Part shown: piece after piece, positions 37,417 through 45,280 of the stretch
Numbering within the stretch: the first letter of the stretch is position 1
Layout: every line of letters begins with the position of its first letter
Source of the DNA: Candidatus Tityobacter terrigena
GTDB lineage: Bacteria; Vulcanimicrobiota; Vulcanimicrobiia; Vulcanimicrobiales; Vulcanimicrobiaceae
Assembly: GCA_003156715.1 (NCBI GenBank)
Contig: PMHO01000011.1
Coordinates: 27,971-81,692, forward strand
Length of the DNA stretch: 53,722 nt
Direction: 5' to 3'
The notes under the pieces: model-generated
Told to the model about the DNA's origin: nothing
Databases searched by the model: none
The model's input: only the letters and a program-made list of their open reading frames with translations
Made by a program: the position numbers and the translations under genes

Positions 37417-37483
37417 CCGGTTGAAGAGGGCTCCTTTGCGAGGCGAGAGGATTGGGGACCCAGCTTTGGTACCACACTCTTCG

Positions 37484-37505
37484 CAACCGGCCTGCGCGCC
37501 GGTTG
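37484..37505 (+). repeat. Inverted repeat between shc and hpnB
   Basis: CAACCGGC and GCCGGTTG are separated by six bases and lie 12 bases before the hpnB start. The position in a divergent promoter region suits an operator, or a hairpin in the hpnB leader. Function is inferred only. Confidence 0.5.
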
Positions 37506-37517
37506 ACGGGAAGGGAG

Positions 37518-38885
37518 ATGCGTGCGGGAGGTCGCTGCTTGAAGGGAGCCGCCGGCGTTTTGTGCGGCGCCTCGATCGGGGTCTCGGCGCTGTCGGCCGC
37601 AGCTTGGGCAGCGCTCGTGCTCTTCCGCAGCGAGTCGTGGCAGGCTCGCACCGACGAGTATCTGGCCGCTCCCGGCGGCGAGCCTTGGGACGTCGTGCCG
37701 CGCGTGCATGCCATCGTCCCGGCGCGCAACGAGGGCGAGGTCATCGCGCAAACCTTGCCCTCGCTCGTGATGCAAAGCTACGACGCATTGCGCGTCACGC
37801 TGGTCGACGACCGCAGTGACGACGGAACGGCCGAGGCGGCTTACGAGGCGGTTCGCGGGTTGCCGGTTGCAGGACGTTTCGAGCTGGTCTTGGCGGAGCC
37901 GCTCAGAGCGGGTTGGACCGGTAAGCTCGGCGCGCTCGAGAGCGGCATTCGCAGCGCGATCGCGGGCGGAGCCGTTCCCGACTTCTGGCTCTTGACCGAT
38001 GCCGACATCCGGCACGCGCCCGGCAATGTCGCAGCGCTCGTCAAGAAGGCGCGCAGCGAAGACCTCGAGCTCGTCTCGCTGATGGCACACCTGCGTTGCG
38101 CGAGCCGATGGGATGCTCTTCTGATTCCGGCGTTCGTCTTCTTTTTTCAGAAACTCTATCCGTTCGGATGGTCGAACGATCCGCTGCGCCAAACCGCCGC
38201 CGCCGCGGGCGGTTGTGTCTTGATCTCCGCCGCGGCGCTCGAGCGTATTGGCGGGCTGGCAGCGATCCGCGATCGCCTGATCGACGACTGCGCGCTGGCC
38301 GCCGAGGTCAAACGCAACGGCGGAGGGACCTGGATCGGCCTTTCGAAGCGCGTGCGCAGCGTGCGACGTTACGAGACGCTCGAGGCAACCTGGAGCATGG
38401 TCAAGCGCACGGCGTTCACGCAACTCGATCATTCGTATCCCAGACTCGCCGCAGCGGTCGCCGGAATGGCGCTCCTGTACGTCGTTCCCCCGCTTGCGAC
38501 CGCTGCCGGGGCGCTCGGAGGCAACGGGTGGCTCGCGGCGACCGGGCTGTCGGCCTGGCTCAGCATGGGCGGAGCTTATCTTCCGGTGGTCCGCGCTTAC
38601 GATCGGCCGGCGGCTGCGGCGTTTGCGCTGCCGCTGGCGGCCGCCCTCTTTACCGGGATGACGGTCGCCTCCGCCTGGGACTACGCGCGTAAGCGCGGTG
38701 CGAGCTGGAAGGGCCGCACCTACCGGGCCGGCGGATCAGCCGAAGAGGCGAGCGACGCAGCGTTCGATGGCGCGCAAGGCGCGGAGCGAGCCGAGGCTCA
38801 TTCGCCAAGCGGCGCCCGGGCGGCTCAGCATCGCAACGGCAAGTGCCGTTCCGGCCAGTTTACCATCATTGTCGATCGCACCTGA
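37518..38885 (+). CDS. hpnB: Hopanoid-associated glycosyltransferase HpnB
   Basis: A membrane glycosyltransferase family 2 protein of the hopanoid locus. HAIVPARNEGEVIAQTLPSL and VDDRSDDGT form the nucleotide-sugar site, LTDADIRHAPG is the DxD-like element, and hydrophobic segments lie at the N-terminus and toward the C-terminus. The start at 37518 follows GGGAAGGGAG; an in-frame ATG at 37452 is less likely. Family members end near the WKGRTY motif, found here at about residue 399; this protein continues for about 55 more residues of low-complexity sequence, because the frame has no stop until 38885. That tail overlaps the end of hpnG on the other strand by 150 bases and looks like a lost stop codon. 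Confidence 0.88.
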   Translation: MRAGGRCLKGAAGVLCGASIGVSALSAAAWAALVLFRSESWQARTDEYLAAPGGEPWDVVPRVHAIVPARNEGEVIAQTLPSLVMQSYDALRVTLVDDRSDDGTAEAAYEAVRGLPVAGRFELVLAEPLRAGWTGKLGALESGIRSAIAGGAVPDFWLLTDADIRHAPGNVAALVKKARSEDLELVSLMAHLRCASRWDALLIPAFVFFFQKLYPFGWSNDPLRQTAAAAGGCVLISAAALERIGGLAAIRDRLIDDCALAAEVKRNGGGTWIGLSKRVRSVRRYETLEATWSMVKRTAFTQLDHSYPRLAAAVAGMALLYVVPPLATAAGALGGNGWLAATGLSAWLSMGGAYLPVVRAYDRPAAAAFALPLAAALFTGMTVASAWDYARKRGASWKGRTYRAGGSAEEASDAAFDGAQGAERAEAHSPSGARAAQHRNGKCRSGQFTIIVDRT

Positions 38886-39383
38886 AAGGTCGGGAAGGTC
38901 GTGGTGCGGGCCGTCGCTGACGGTGCGCAGGACCGCCACCCGAACGCCCGCGGCGCGCAAGCGCCGCACGAGCGCAAAGCTCTCCATGTCGAGCGCGTCG
39001 ATGCCTTCGGTTTCGAACAGCTGGCGCTTGAGCGCGGCGCTCGACACGACGTTATCCACGCTGAGGCCGCGTATGCCGGTAAACGCGTCCGGCAGGCGCG
39101 ACGCGACGCGGGCCGCAAGCGCTCCGTCGAGAACGATCGGGTCGTCACCTAGATGCTGGATCGAGCCGTAGATAAGAGCGTCCCCGGCGTCGAGCGACGG
39201 AGAAGCCGCGCCGCACAAGCCGACGGCGAGCGCGTTAGCAGGCGAATTCCGCTCCAGCACCGCCTCGGCGGCGGCGCCCGCCGCGACCGGCCCGATGCCG
39301 GTCGGCACGACGGTTAGCGCTTTACGGCTTCGCGCCAAGCCAAGCCGAACGGCAGCCTCTTCGGGACCGCGCGGAACGAAGAT
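38736..39383 (-). CDS. hpnG: Hopanoid-associated nucleoside phosphorylase HpnG-like
   Basis: In hopanoid producers HpnG removes adenine from adenosylhopane to give ribosylhopane. The recognisable protein reads FVPRGPEEAAVRLGLARS, then VPTGIGPVAAGAAAEAVL, VGLCGAASPSLDAGDALIYG and LDMESFALVRRLRAAG, which is the phosphorylase pattern. The conserved N-terminal strand begins before the first normal start codon in frame (TTG 39338). No ATG, GTG, TTG or CTG lies between that strand and well inside hpnH, so translation would have to begin at ATC 39383 or a similar codon, or the TTG is used and the strand is lost. I give the ATC start as most consistent with the fold, with caution. It is the last gene of the - strand hopanoid operon. 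Confidence 0.75.
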   Translation of the reverse strand: MFVPRGPEEAAVRLGLARSRKALTVVPTGIGPVAAGAAAEAVLERNSPANALAVGLCGAASPSLDAGDALIYGSIQHLGDDPIVLDGALAARVASRLPDAFTGIRGLSVDNVVSSAALKRQLFETEGIDALDMESFALVRRLRAAGVRVAVLRTVSDGPHHDLPDLSGAIDNDGKLAGTALAVAMLSRPGAAWRMSLGSLRALRAIERCVARLFG

Positions 39384-39414
39384 GGCGTCGACGCGCGAGC
39401 CTCGACGCTCCCCG

Positions 39415-40434
39415 TCAGTTCCCGCTGAAGACGCTACCGAGCGAGCGCAGCATGTTTTGCGGCCGCATCGAGTCGTCTGCGGCGGTCGGCTCGTACCCGC
39501 AGTGAACCATGCAATCCGTGCACTTTGAATTGCCGCTCTTGTGACCGTATTGCGACCAGTCGGTCTGCTCGATGAGCTCGCGGTACGTCGAGTAGTAGCC
39601 CTCGCCGAGCAGATAGCACGGCTTCTGCCAGCCGAAGAGCGAGTACGACGGCATGCCCCACGGGGTGCACTCGTAGTCTTTTTCGCCCATCAAGAAATCG
39701 AGGAACAGCGGATTGGCGTTGAAGTTCCAGCGCTTCTTTCCCGTCTTCCACGGCGCCAGGATCTCGCGAAACAGCGCCTTGGTTTGATCGCGGTGCAGAA
39801 AGTGTTCCTGATCGGGCGCTTTCTCGTAGGGATAGCCGGGTGAAATCATCATGCCGTCGATTCCGAGCGTGCTTGCGAAATCGAGGAACTCTTGGACCTC
39901 GGCGACGGTCGCGTCGTTAAAGATCGTCGTGTTGGTCGTGACCCGGAATCCGCGCGCCTTGGCGGCCTTGATGGCCGCGACCGCGACGTCGAAGATGCCG
40001 GCGCGCGCGACCGCCCGGTCGTGGACCTGCCGCACTCCGTCCAGGTGAATGGAAAACGTCAAATAGGGCGACGGCGTAAACTTGTCGAGGCTCTTCTCCA
40101 GCCGGATGGCGTTGGTACAGAGGTAAACGAACTTCTTGCGCGCGACCAAGCCTGCCACGATCTCGTCGATCTGGGGGTGGAGCAGCGGCTCGCCGCCGGG
40201 AATCGCGACGATCGGCGCACCGCACTCCTCGGCCGCTTTGAAGCACTCCTCGGGCGACAGATGCCGGCGCAGGACCTCGACCGGGTGCTGAATCTTACCG
40301 CAGCCGCTGCACGCCAGATTGCAACGAAACAACGGCTCGAGCATCAGGGTGATCGGAAAGTGCTTGCGCCCTTTCAATTTCTGGGCGATCACGTAGCTGC
40401 CTACGACCGCTGCCTGCCTTAGCTGTACCGCCAT
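39415..40434 (-). CDS. hpnH: Adenosylhopane synthase HpnH (radical SAM)
   Basis: Joins the 5'-deoxyadenosyl radical to diploptene, the first step of the C35 hopanoid side chain. The 339-residue protein has the iron-sulfur motif CNLACSGC with Cys38, Cys42 and Cys45, the [10 protein letters not shown] and [10 protein letters not shown] strands, and a C-terminal extra cysteine set in [14 protein letters not shown]. The opening [27 protein letters not shown] is characteristic of the family. The start is ATG at 40434; a GGAGA stretch lies 12 bases upstream. It follows hpnA by nine bases. Confidence 0.96.
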   Translation of the reverse strand: MAVQLRQAAVVGSYVIAQKLKGRKHFPITLMLEPLFRCNLACSGCGKIQHPVEVLRRHLSPEECFKAAEECGAPIVAIPGGEPLLHPQIDEIVAGLVARKKFVYLCTNAIRLEKSLDKFTPSPYLTFSIHLDGVRQVHDRAVARAGIFDVAVAAIKAAKARGFRVTTNTTIFNDATVAEVQEFLDFASTLGIDGMMISPGYPYEKAPDQEHFLHRDQTKALFREILAPWKTGKKRWNFNANPLFLDFLMGEKDYECTPWGMPSYSLFGWQKPCYLLGEGYYSTYRELIEQTDWSQYGHKSGNSKCTDCMVHCGYEPTAADDSMRPQNMLRSLGSVFSGN

Positions 40435-40443
40435 CTTTGGTCG

Positions 40444-41442
40444 TTATCTCCGTTTCGAAAGGTAGCCGTGCTCGGTGAACCATCCGATCGCGCTGCGGAT
40501 CGCTTCATCGACCGGCCCTGGGACGTAACCTAGCTCGACCTTTGCCTTCGACGTATCGTAGAACATCGCTTCCTTGGACATTCGGACGCCGTCGATCGGT
40601 ACGTTCTGACCCAACCCGAGGGGCGTCAGCATGGTTTCGTCGAGCCATGCGAAGGCCAGCGGCAACCACAAGGGAACCGAGTGGCGCGGGGCACGGCGGC
40701 CTCCGCCGAGCGACCCAACGCGCTGCAGAAGCGCTCGCAGCGACAAGTTCTCGCCCCCTAAGATGTATCGCTCGCCCGTACGACCTTTCTCGTACGCGAG
40801 CAGATGGCCGCGCGCGACGTCCGCGACGTCGACGAAGTTGAGGCCCGTTTCGACCAGCACCGGCATCTTGCCATTGAGGAATCGCACCAAAATCTCGCCC
40901 GTCGGCGTCGGCTTTCGGTCCCACGGGCCCAGCGGAGTGGTCGGATTGACGATAACGACGTCCTGTCCGGCCCGCGCGGCAGCGCGGGCCTCCTGCTCGG
41001 CCAGGTACTTGGAAAGCTTATACGCGCCGATCATCCGTCCGGACGGGCTCTGATGGTTCTCATCGGCGAGGCCGTGCTTTTTTACGCCGATGGCCGCTAC
41101 CGAACTGGTGTATACGACCCTTGGAACCTCCGCCGCGCGAGCGGCGGCGAGCACGGCGCGCGTGCCTTCGACGTTCCCGCGCAGGACGGCATGGCGGTCG
41201 CGCCGCCACAAACTGTAGTGCGCGGCGACGTGAAAGGCGGCGTCGGCGCCGCGCATCGCCGGCGCGAGCACCTGCTCGGCTAACTGACCTTCAACGAGCT
41301 CGATATTCAGCCCATCCAGGTTGCCGCGGTTGCTCGCAGGACGGACGAGGGCGCGCACCCGCCACCCTTCCCGCAGCAAGAGCCGCACGAGGTTGGCACC
41401 AACGAATCCGGTTCCACCGGTGACGAACGCCGTGCGGCTCAC
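40444..41442 (-). CDS. hpnA: Hopanoid-associated sugar epimerase/dehydrogenase HpnA
   Basis: An extended short-chain dehydrogenase, 332 residues. The nucleotide-binding loop is TGGTGFVG at 8-15, and the catalytic pair is Tyr141 and Lys145 in GAYKLSKYLAE, with Ser113/Ser114 in YTSSVAAIG. The sequence around ERYILGGENLSLRALL matches HpnA and separates it from general epimerases. HpnA proteins occur with hopanoid genes but the exact reaction on the side chain is not well settled. The start is GTG at 41442, overlapping the stop of the RND gene by four bases (GTGA). Confidence 0.92.
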   Translation of the reverse strand: MSRTAFVTGGTGFVGANLVRLLLREGWRVRALVRPASNRGNLDGLNIELVEGQLAEQVLAPAMRGADAAFHVAAHYSLWRRDRHAVLRGNVEGTRAVLAAARAAEVPRVVYTSSVAAIGVKKHGLADENHQSPSGRMIGAYKLSKYLAEQEARAAARAGQDVVIVNPTTPLGPWDRKPTPTGEILVRFLNGKMPVLVETGLNFVDVADVARGHLLAYEKGRTGERYILGGENLSLRALLQRVGSLGGGRRAPRHSVPLWLPLAFAWLDETMLTPLGLGQNVPIDGVRMSKEAMFYDTSKAKVELGYVPGPVDEAIRSAIGWFTEHGYLSKRR

Positions 41443-43967
41443 GCTGGTTTGCGGCGCACGCGCTCCCGAAGATCGTCGACCAGCGTGTAAACGACGGGGA
41501 CGACGACCAGGCTCAGGACGGTGGAGGTGATGAGGCCGCCGATAATCGAGACCGCCATCGGGGCGCGTAACTCGGCGCCGGCTCCGAACCCAAGGGCAAT
41601 CGGTGCCATGCCCAAGATCAGCGCCGCCGTCGTCATGACGATCGGGCGCAATCGTTGCGAGCCGGCTTCCAAGATCGCGTCGTAACGCGCCAAGCCCCCG
41701 GCGCGCAAACGCTTGATGCAGTCGACCAGCAGGATCGCGTTCTTATTGACGAGTCCGAACAAGAAAACGAGTCCCATGATCGAGATCATTCCGAAGTTCT
41801 CGTGCGTGACCCAGGTCGCGAACAGCGCCCCGACGGTCGACAACGGCAAGGCGACGCTGATGACGAGCGGATCGAGCCAGCTCCGGAAGAGGATGACGAG
41901 GACGGCGATGATCGCCGCCACCGAAAGCGCCAGGGCGAACCCAAAATCGCGAAACGTCGTGACGGCGTCGCGCGAGGTCCCGCCAAAGTTGAGCGAGACG
42001 CCTTTTGGCACGAGCTTGCGAGCCAGCACCGCGACTTCGTCGTTGGCGTCGCCGAGTTCGAGACCCTCGAGGTCCGTCGCAATGCCGACGGCACGCTTAC
42101 GGTCCACATGCTCGATCGCAGAGAAGGGCGTGCCGTCCGAAAGTCCGCTAGCCGTCACGTCCACGAAACCTTTCGTCTGCTGCAGCCGGTGTTCGAATTC
42201 GCGCCCGAGGGCACGCAACTGGTTGAGATTGTTGCCGACGAAATAGAACTGGAGCGGTTTGCTCGTGTCGGTGCCGACGAACGGAACGTCGCCAACGCTC
42301 GAGTCCACGCCGTCGAGCGGCGGGAGCCGGGTGCGAACCGCATCTTCGACATCGATCGTCTTCACCTTACGGTTCGCCTTCAGGTGCACGTCGAGCAACC
42401 CCGTGCTCGTTCCGGACTGGCCCCCGATCGTCGTGTAGACGTCGCTGACCGCCGGGTCCTGCTTCACCGAGTCCTCAAGCGTTTTCGCCGTGGCGACCAT
42501 ATCGCTCAGGCTCGTCCCGAGCGGCATCCCAAAGGTCACGTGGAATTCGCCCCGGTCCAAATGTGGAATGAAGCCCTTGGGGATGAACGGGATCAACGTG
42601 AGCCCGGCAGCAAAAGCAACGACCGCAATAGCGACGACCGCCGCGCGATGGGTCAAGGCCCAAGCGATGACGCGCCGGTAGTGAAGATGCCGAATGTCCG
42701 GGCGGGCCGCTTTCCGCGGCCGCAGCACGGTGCGAAGCCAGGCTGCCGCGAGCGTCGGCGAGAGCGAACGCGCCGCGAGCAGGGAGAGCAGGACGGCCGC
42801 CGATGCGGTCAATCCGAAGGGCTTGAAAAACTGGCCGAGGGTTCCGGTCATCAAGCCGATCGGCAAGAAAACCGCGACGACCGTTAGCGAACAGGCCACC
42901 ATCGTCCGGCCGATCTCGCGATTCGCGCGGTACGCGCTTTGCCGAGGCGTCTCGCCGTCTTCGATGTGCCGGACGATATTCTCGACGGCCACAATCTGGT
43001 CGTCGACGATGACCCCGACCACGAGCGCCAGCGCCAGCAGCGTGATCGTCTCGAGGTTGAAGTGCAGCAGCTTCATGATGAAGGCCGTGCCGAGAAGCAC
43101 GGTCGGTACGGCCAGCGCCGAGATCAGCGTCGGCTTCCAGTCGTGCAAGAACGGCCAGATGACCAGTATCGCGAGCAGCAGGGCGAGCCCGAGCGCCTCG
43201 AGCGTTGCTCGGCTCGCCTCGCGAATGTAGGGCGCCTGCGAAGCGGCGCGCACGATCGTGACCCCGCGCATCTGCGGGGTGAGCTCGGCGATCACATCGT
43301 CGCAGGCCTCGGCGAGATCGAGGGCATTTGCGGAACCTTGTTTGATGACGTTGACCGCAACCGCGGGCATTCCATTGAAGCGGTAGGCCGAAGCGCCGGG
43401 GCCGGACTGTTGCGCCCCCACGATCTGCACCTTGAGGACGCCCGGGATCGCCCGCAGCTTCGGCACCACGACTTGTTCCGCGACCGATCCTAACTGCGTC
43501 ATCGAACGGCCCGACTGGACCAGCGCGTAACTGACGACGGCCGTCTCATTGAGATTGATCGGGGTCACGTTGACGACCGTTCCGGCCGGCAGTTTGACCG
43601 CGGCGATGGCGTCGTCGACTCGCAGTTTACGGGTATCGAGGTCTTCACCGACGTCGAACGACATGTCGATGACGACGAATTCGGGATACGATAGGGAGTG
43701 GATGCGCGACAAGCCGCGGATGGTCGAAAGCGAGGTTTCGAGCGGCTTGGTGACGTTACGCTCGTTGGCCTGCGGGTCGATTTCATGTGAACGCGCGGTG
43801 ACCACGACGACCGGGAACGTAATGTCGGGGAAAAGCGCGAGCTTGAGCGAGAGAAAGGCCGACAGGCCGAGTGCGCTGACGACGACCCAGAAGCCCAGCG
43901 TCAGCCACGGGTAGCGGATCGCCAGTAGCGCCAGGCCGAGAGGCGGCCGTTCTTTGGTGCGGACTAT
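41439..43967 (-). CDS. RND transporter without docking subdomains, in the hopanoid operon
   Basis: An HAE-type RND protein of 842 residues instead of about 1030. TM1 (IRYPWLTLGFWVVVSALGLS), the proton-relay aspartates of TM4 (GVIVDDQIVAVENI, about 322-323) and the TM10-12 motifs are intact. In both halves, however, about 90 residues are missing in the same place: after IPGVLKVQIVG in the N-half and after FSAIEHVDRKRAV in the C-half, exactly where the second porter segment and the TolC-docking domain lie. The frame starts before the first usual codon (GTG 43805 cuts off TM1); ATA at 43965-43967 gives MVRTKERPPLGLALLAIRYP and overlaps the TAG of the squalene synthase gene as ATAG. No membrane-fusion partner is in the window. 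Confidence 0.85.
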   Translation of the reverse strand: MVRTKERPPLGLALLAIRYPWLTLGFWVVVSALGLSAFLSLKLALFPDITFPVVVVTARSHEIDPQANERNVTKPLETSLSTIRGLSRIHSLSYPEFVVIDMSFDVGEDLDTRKLRVDDAIAAVKLPAGTVVNVTPINLNETAVVSYALVQSGRSMTQLGSVAEQVVVPKLRAIPGVLKVQIVGAQQSGPGASAYRFNGMPAVAVNVIKQGSANALDLAEACDDVIAELTPQMRGVTIVRAASQAPYIREASRATLEALGLALLLAILVIWPFLHDWKPTLISALAVPTVLLGTAFIMKLLHFNLETITLLALALVVGVIVDDQIVAVENIVRHIEDGETPRQSAYRANREIGRTMVACSLTVVAVFLPIGLMTGTLGQFFKPFGLTASAAVLLSLLAARSLSPTLAAAWLRTVLRPRKAARPDIRHLHYRRVIAWALTHRAAVVAIAVVAFAAGLTLIPFIPKGFIPHLDRGEFHVTFGMPLGTSLSDMVATAKTLEDSVKQDPAVSDVYTTIGGQSGTSTGLLDVHLKANRKVKTIDVEDAVRTRLPPLDGVDSSVGDVPFVGTDTSKPLQFYFVGNNLNQLRALGREFEHRLQQTKGFVDVTASGLSDGTPFSAIEHVDRKRAVGIATDLEGLELGDANDEVAVLARKLVPKGVSLNFGGTSRDAVTTFRDFGFALALSVAAIIAVLVILFRSWLDPLVISVALPLSTVGALFATWVTHENFGMISIMGLVFLFGLVNKNAILLVDCIKRLRAGGLARYDAILEAGSQRLRPIVMTTAALILGMAPIALGFGAGAELRAPMAVSIIGGLITSTVLSLVVVPVVYTLVDDLRERVRRKPA

Positions 43968-45037
43968 GGTTTTGCCAGCCCCAGGTTGAAGCGCTCGCGG
44001 CTCGTCTTGGAGACGAGCCAGCGCGTCGTCTTGTTGCTGATCGTGGACACCGAACCGGCCAGAATCAAGGACCGCACCTCCTGGCGCGAGATCTTGACGG
44101 CGCCGCCCGATTGCAGCATGGCGGTCGTGCGCTCGATCTCACGCAAAGTGGCCACGGCGAAGAGGATCGGCAACAAGCAGAAGAGGCGGATCGTGACGGC
44201 CATCTTCGGCAGCGCGTTAAAGTACTCGAGCGACTCTAGCAGGTCGTCTTTGGCAAGCTGTACCAAGTCGTACAACGCAGCGCGGTTCTCAACCACCCAG
44301 TCGCCGCTCAGAATCGTTTGGTGGCTGCTCCCGCGCTTGCGCAGGAGTTCCTCCGGGACGTAGACCGCATTTTCGTGTTCGACGTCCCACGGGATGTCTT
44401 TGATGATGTTGATATTCTGAAGGAGCTCGCCGAAGGCTTCGCAATGCGCGAGAAGACGCTGGTAGTCGCGCTCTCGAATGTACGGAGAATGGTAATAAAA
44501 GAGGTCGGTGAGCAGATGCCCGACGGTTCCGGCAACGTAGTAACAATAACGGCGGTACTCAGCCATCGTTTGAATGCGGATGCCGTCGGGATAGCGTCCC
44601 ACGAACTCGCTCATGCCGGTCGCGAGCTCGCGGGTCCAGCGCGCGACGATGTCGGCACTTTTCTTCGGTAATTGACCGAGCAGTTGGAAAACGAGCTCGG
44701 TTCCGGCGACGAGCTCGAGGTAGTTCTCATCGGCCTGAATTTCGGCTGCCTCGCTCGCGAAGCTGCGGGCTGCGTCGGGATCCTCGAAGCACGCCTGAAA
44801 GCGGGCGAGCAGGTACTGACGGCGCGCGGCCGGGCAGGCGCCGTCGTCCTCGACCGTATCGGCAATGCGGCACAAAAGGTAGCCGGTCAGCACCGCCTTG
44901 CCGAGGTCTCCAGGAAGCAGCGCAATGCCGATGGCAAAGGTACGTGAAACTCGGCTGATGATGCCGCGTCCGAAGTCGAGCGCCTCGCGATCTTTCGCCG
45001 GCGAGCGTCGGAGCGGCCCAGCTCCGTTCAACGGCAT
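43964..45037 (-). CDS. Squalene synthase, eukaryotic-like SQS type
   Basis: Makes squalene from two farnesyl diphosphates. The 357-residue protein has SRTFAIGIALLPGDLGKAV, the first aspartate-rich motif DTVEDD at 60-65, YCYYVAGTVGHLLTDLF and the second motif NIIKDIPWD (D214 to D218). DTVEDD and the CYYVAGTVG block match the one-enzyme squalene synthases of eukaryotes and a few bacteria rather than HpnD of the HpnC-HpnD-HpnE route. No hpnC or hpnE is nearby, which supports the single-enzyme route. No C-terminal membrane anchor is visible. ATG start at 45037. It opens the - strand operon and overlaps the RND start. Confidence 0.88.
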   Translation of the reverse strand: MPLNGAGPLRRSPAKDREALDFGRGIISRVSRTFAIGIALLPGDLGKAVLTGYLLCRIADTVEDDGACPAARRQYLLARFQACFEDPDAARSFASEAAEIQADENYLELVAGTELVFQLLGQLPKKSADIVARWTRELATGMSEFVGRYPDGIRIQTMAEYRRYCYYVAGTVGHLLTDLFYYHSPYIRERDYQRLLAHCEAFGELLQNINIIKDIPWDVEHENAVYVPEELLRKRGSSHQTILSGDWVVENRAALYDLVQLAKDDLLESLEYFNALPKMAVTIRLFCLLPILFAVATLREIERTTAMLQSGGAVKISRQEVRSLILAGSVSTISNKTTRWLVSKTSRERFNLGLAKP

Positions 45038-45280
45038 TCCCGCGCCCTATGAATCCCCTTTAGTTTCAAACTGAACTCCATCCACCGCCCCGCCTAGCCA
45101 TGCCTTCGTTGTACCCAGGCGAAAGCGCTCCCGCTTGGTTTACGATGAGACGCCGGTCAAACCCCCGCATGTCGGGCTCAAGCCCGATTTCGCAGGAGTG
45201 GAAGGGGTCGGCGGCACAGACCGCGCCATGCGAACCGGTCCGAACGCACGCGTACCCTGGCGAGGCCGCGCGAGCCAGGC
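45038..45280. other. Divergent intergenic region between squalene synthase and hpnP
   Basis: This 243-base region separates the two start codons and must hold the promoters. I see no convincing -35/-10 pair and no cobalamin-type riboswitch. Two hairpins are visible: TCGGGCT-CA-AGCCCGA at 45172-45187, and CCTGGC at 45256-45261 pairing with GCCAGG at 45274-45279, the latter ending one base before the hpnP ATG, where it could mask ribosome binding. Neither has a T-run typical of a terminator. Confidence 0.5.

Noticed and set aside
41655..42887. A 410-codon open frame on the + strand
   Set aside because: It is antisense to the RND gene, which has clear membrane segments and motifs; the + frame is charged and low in pattern.
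45172..45187. TCGGGCT-CA-AGCCCGA as a rho-independent terminator
   Set aside because: It is between two divergent start codons and has only TTT after it; no gene ends there.
45038..45280. A cobalamin riboswitch before the B12-dependent hpnP
   Set aside because: No B12-box-like sequence or multi-stem layout is visible.
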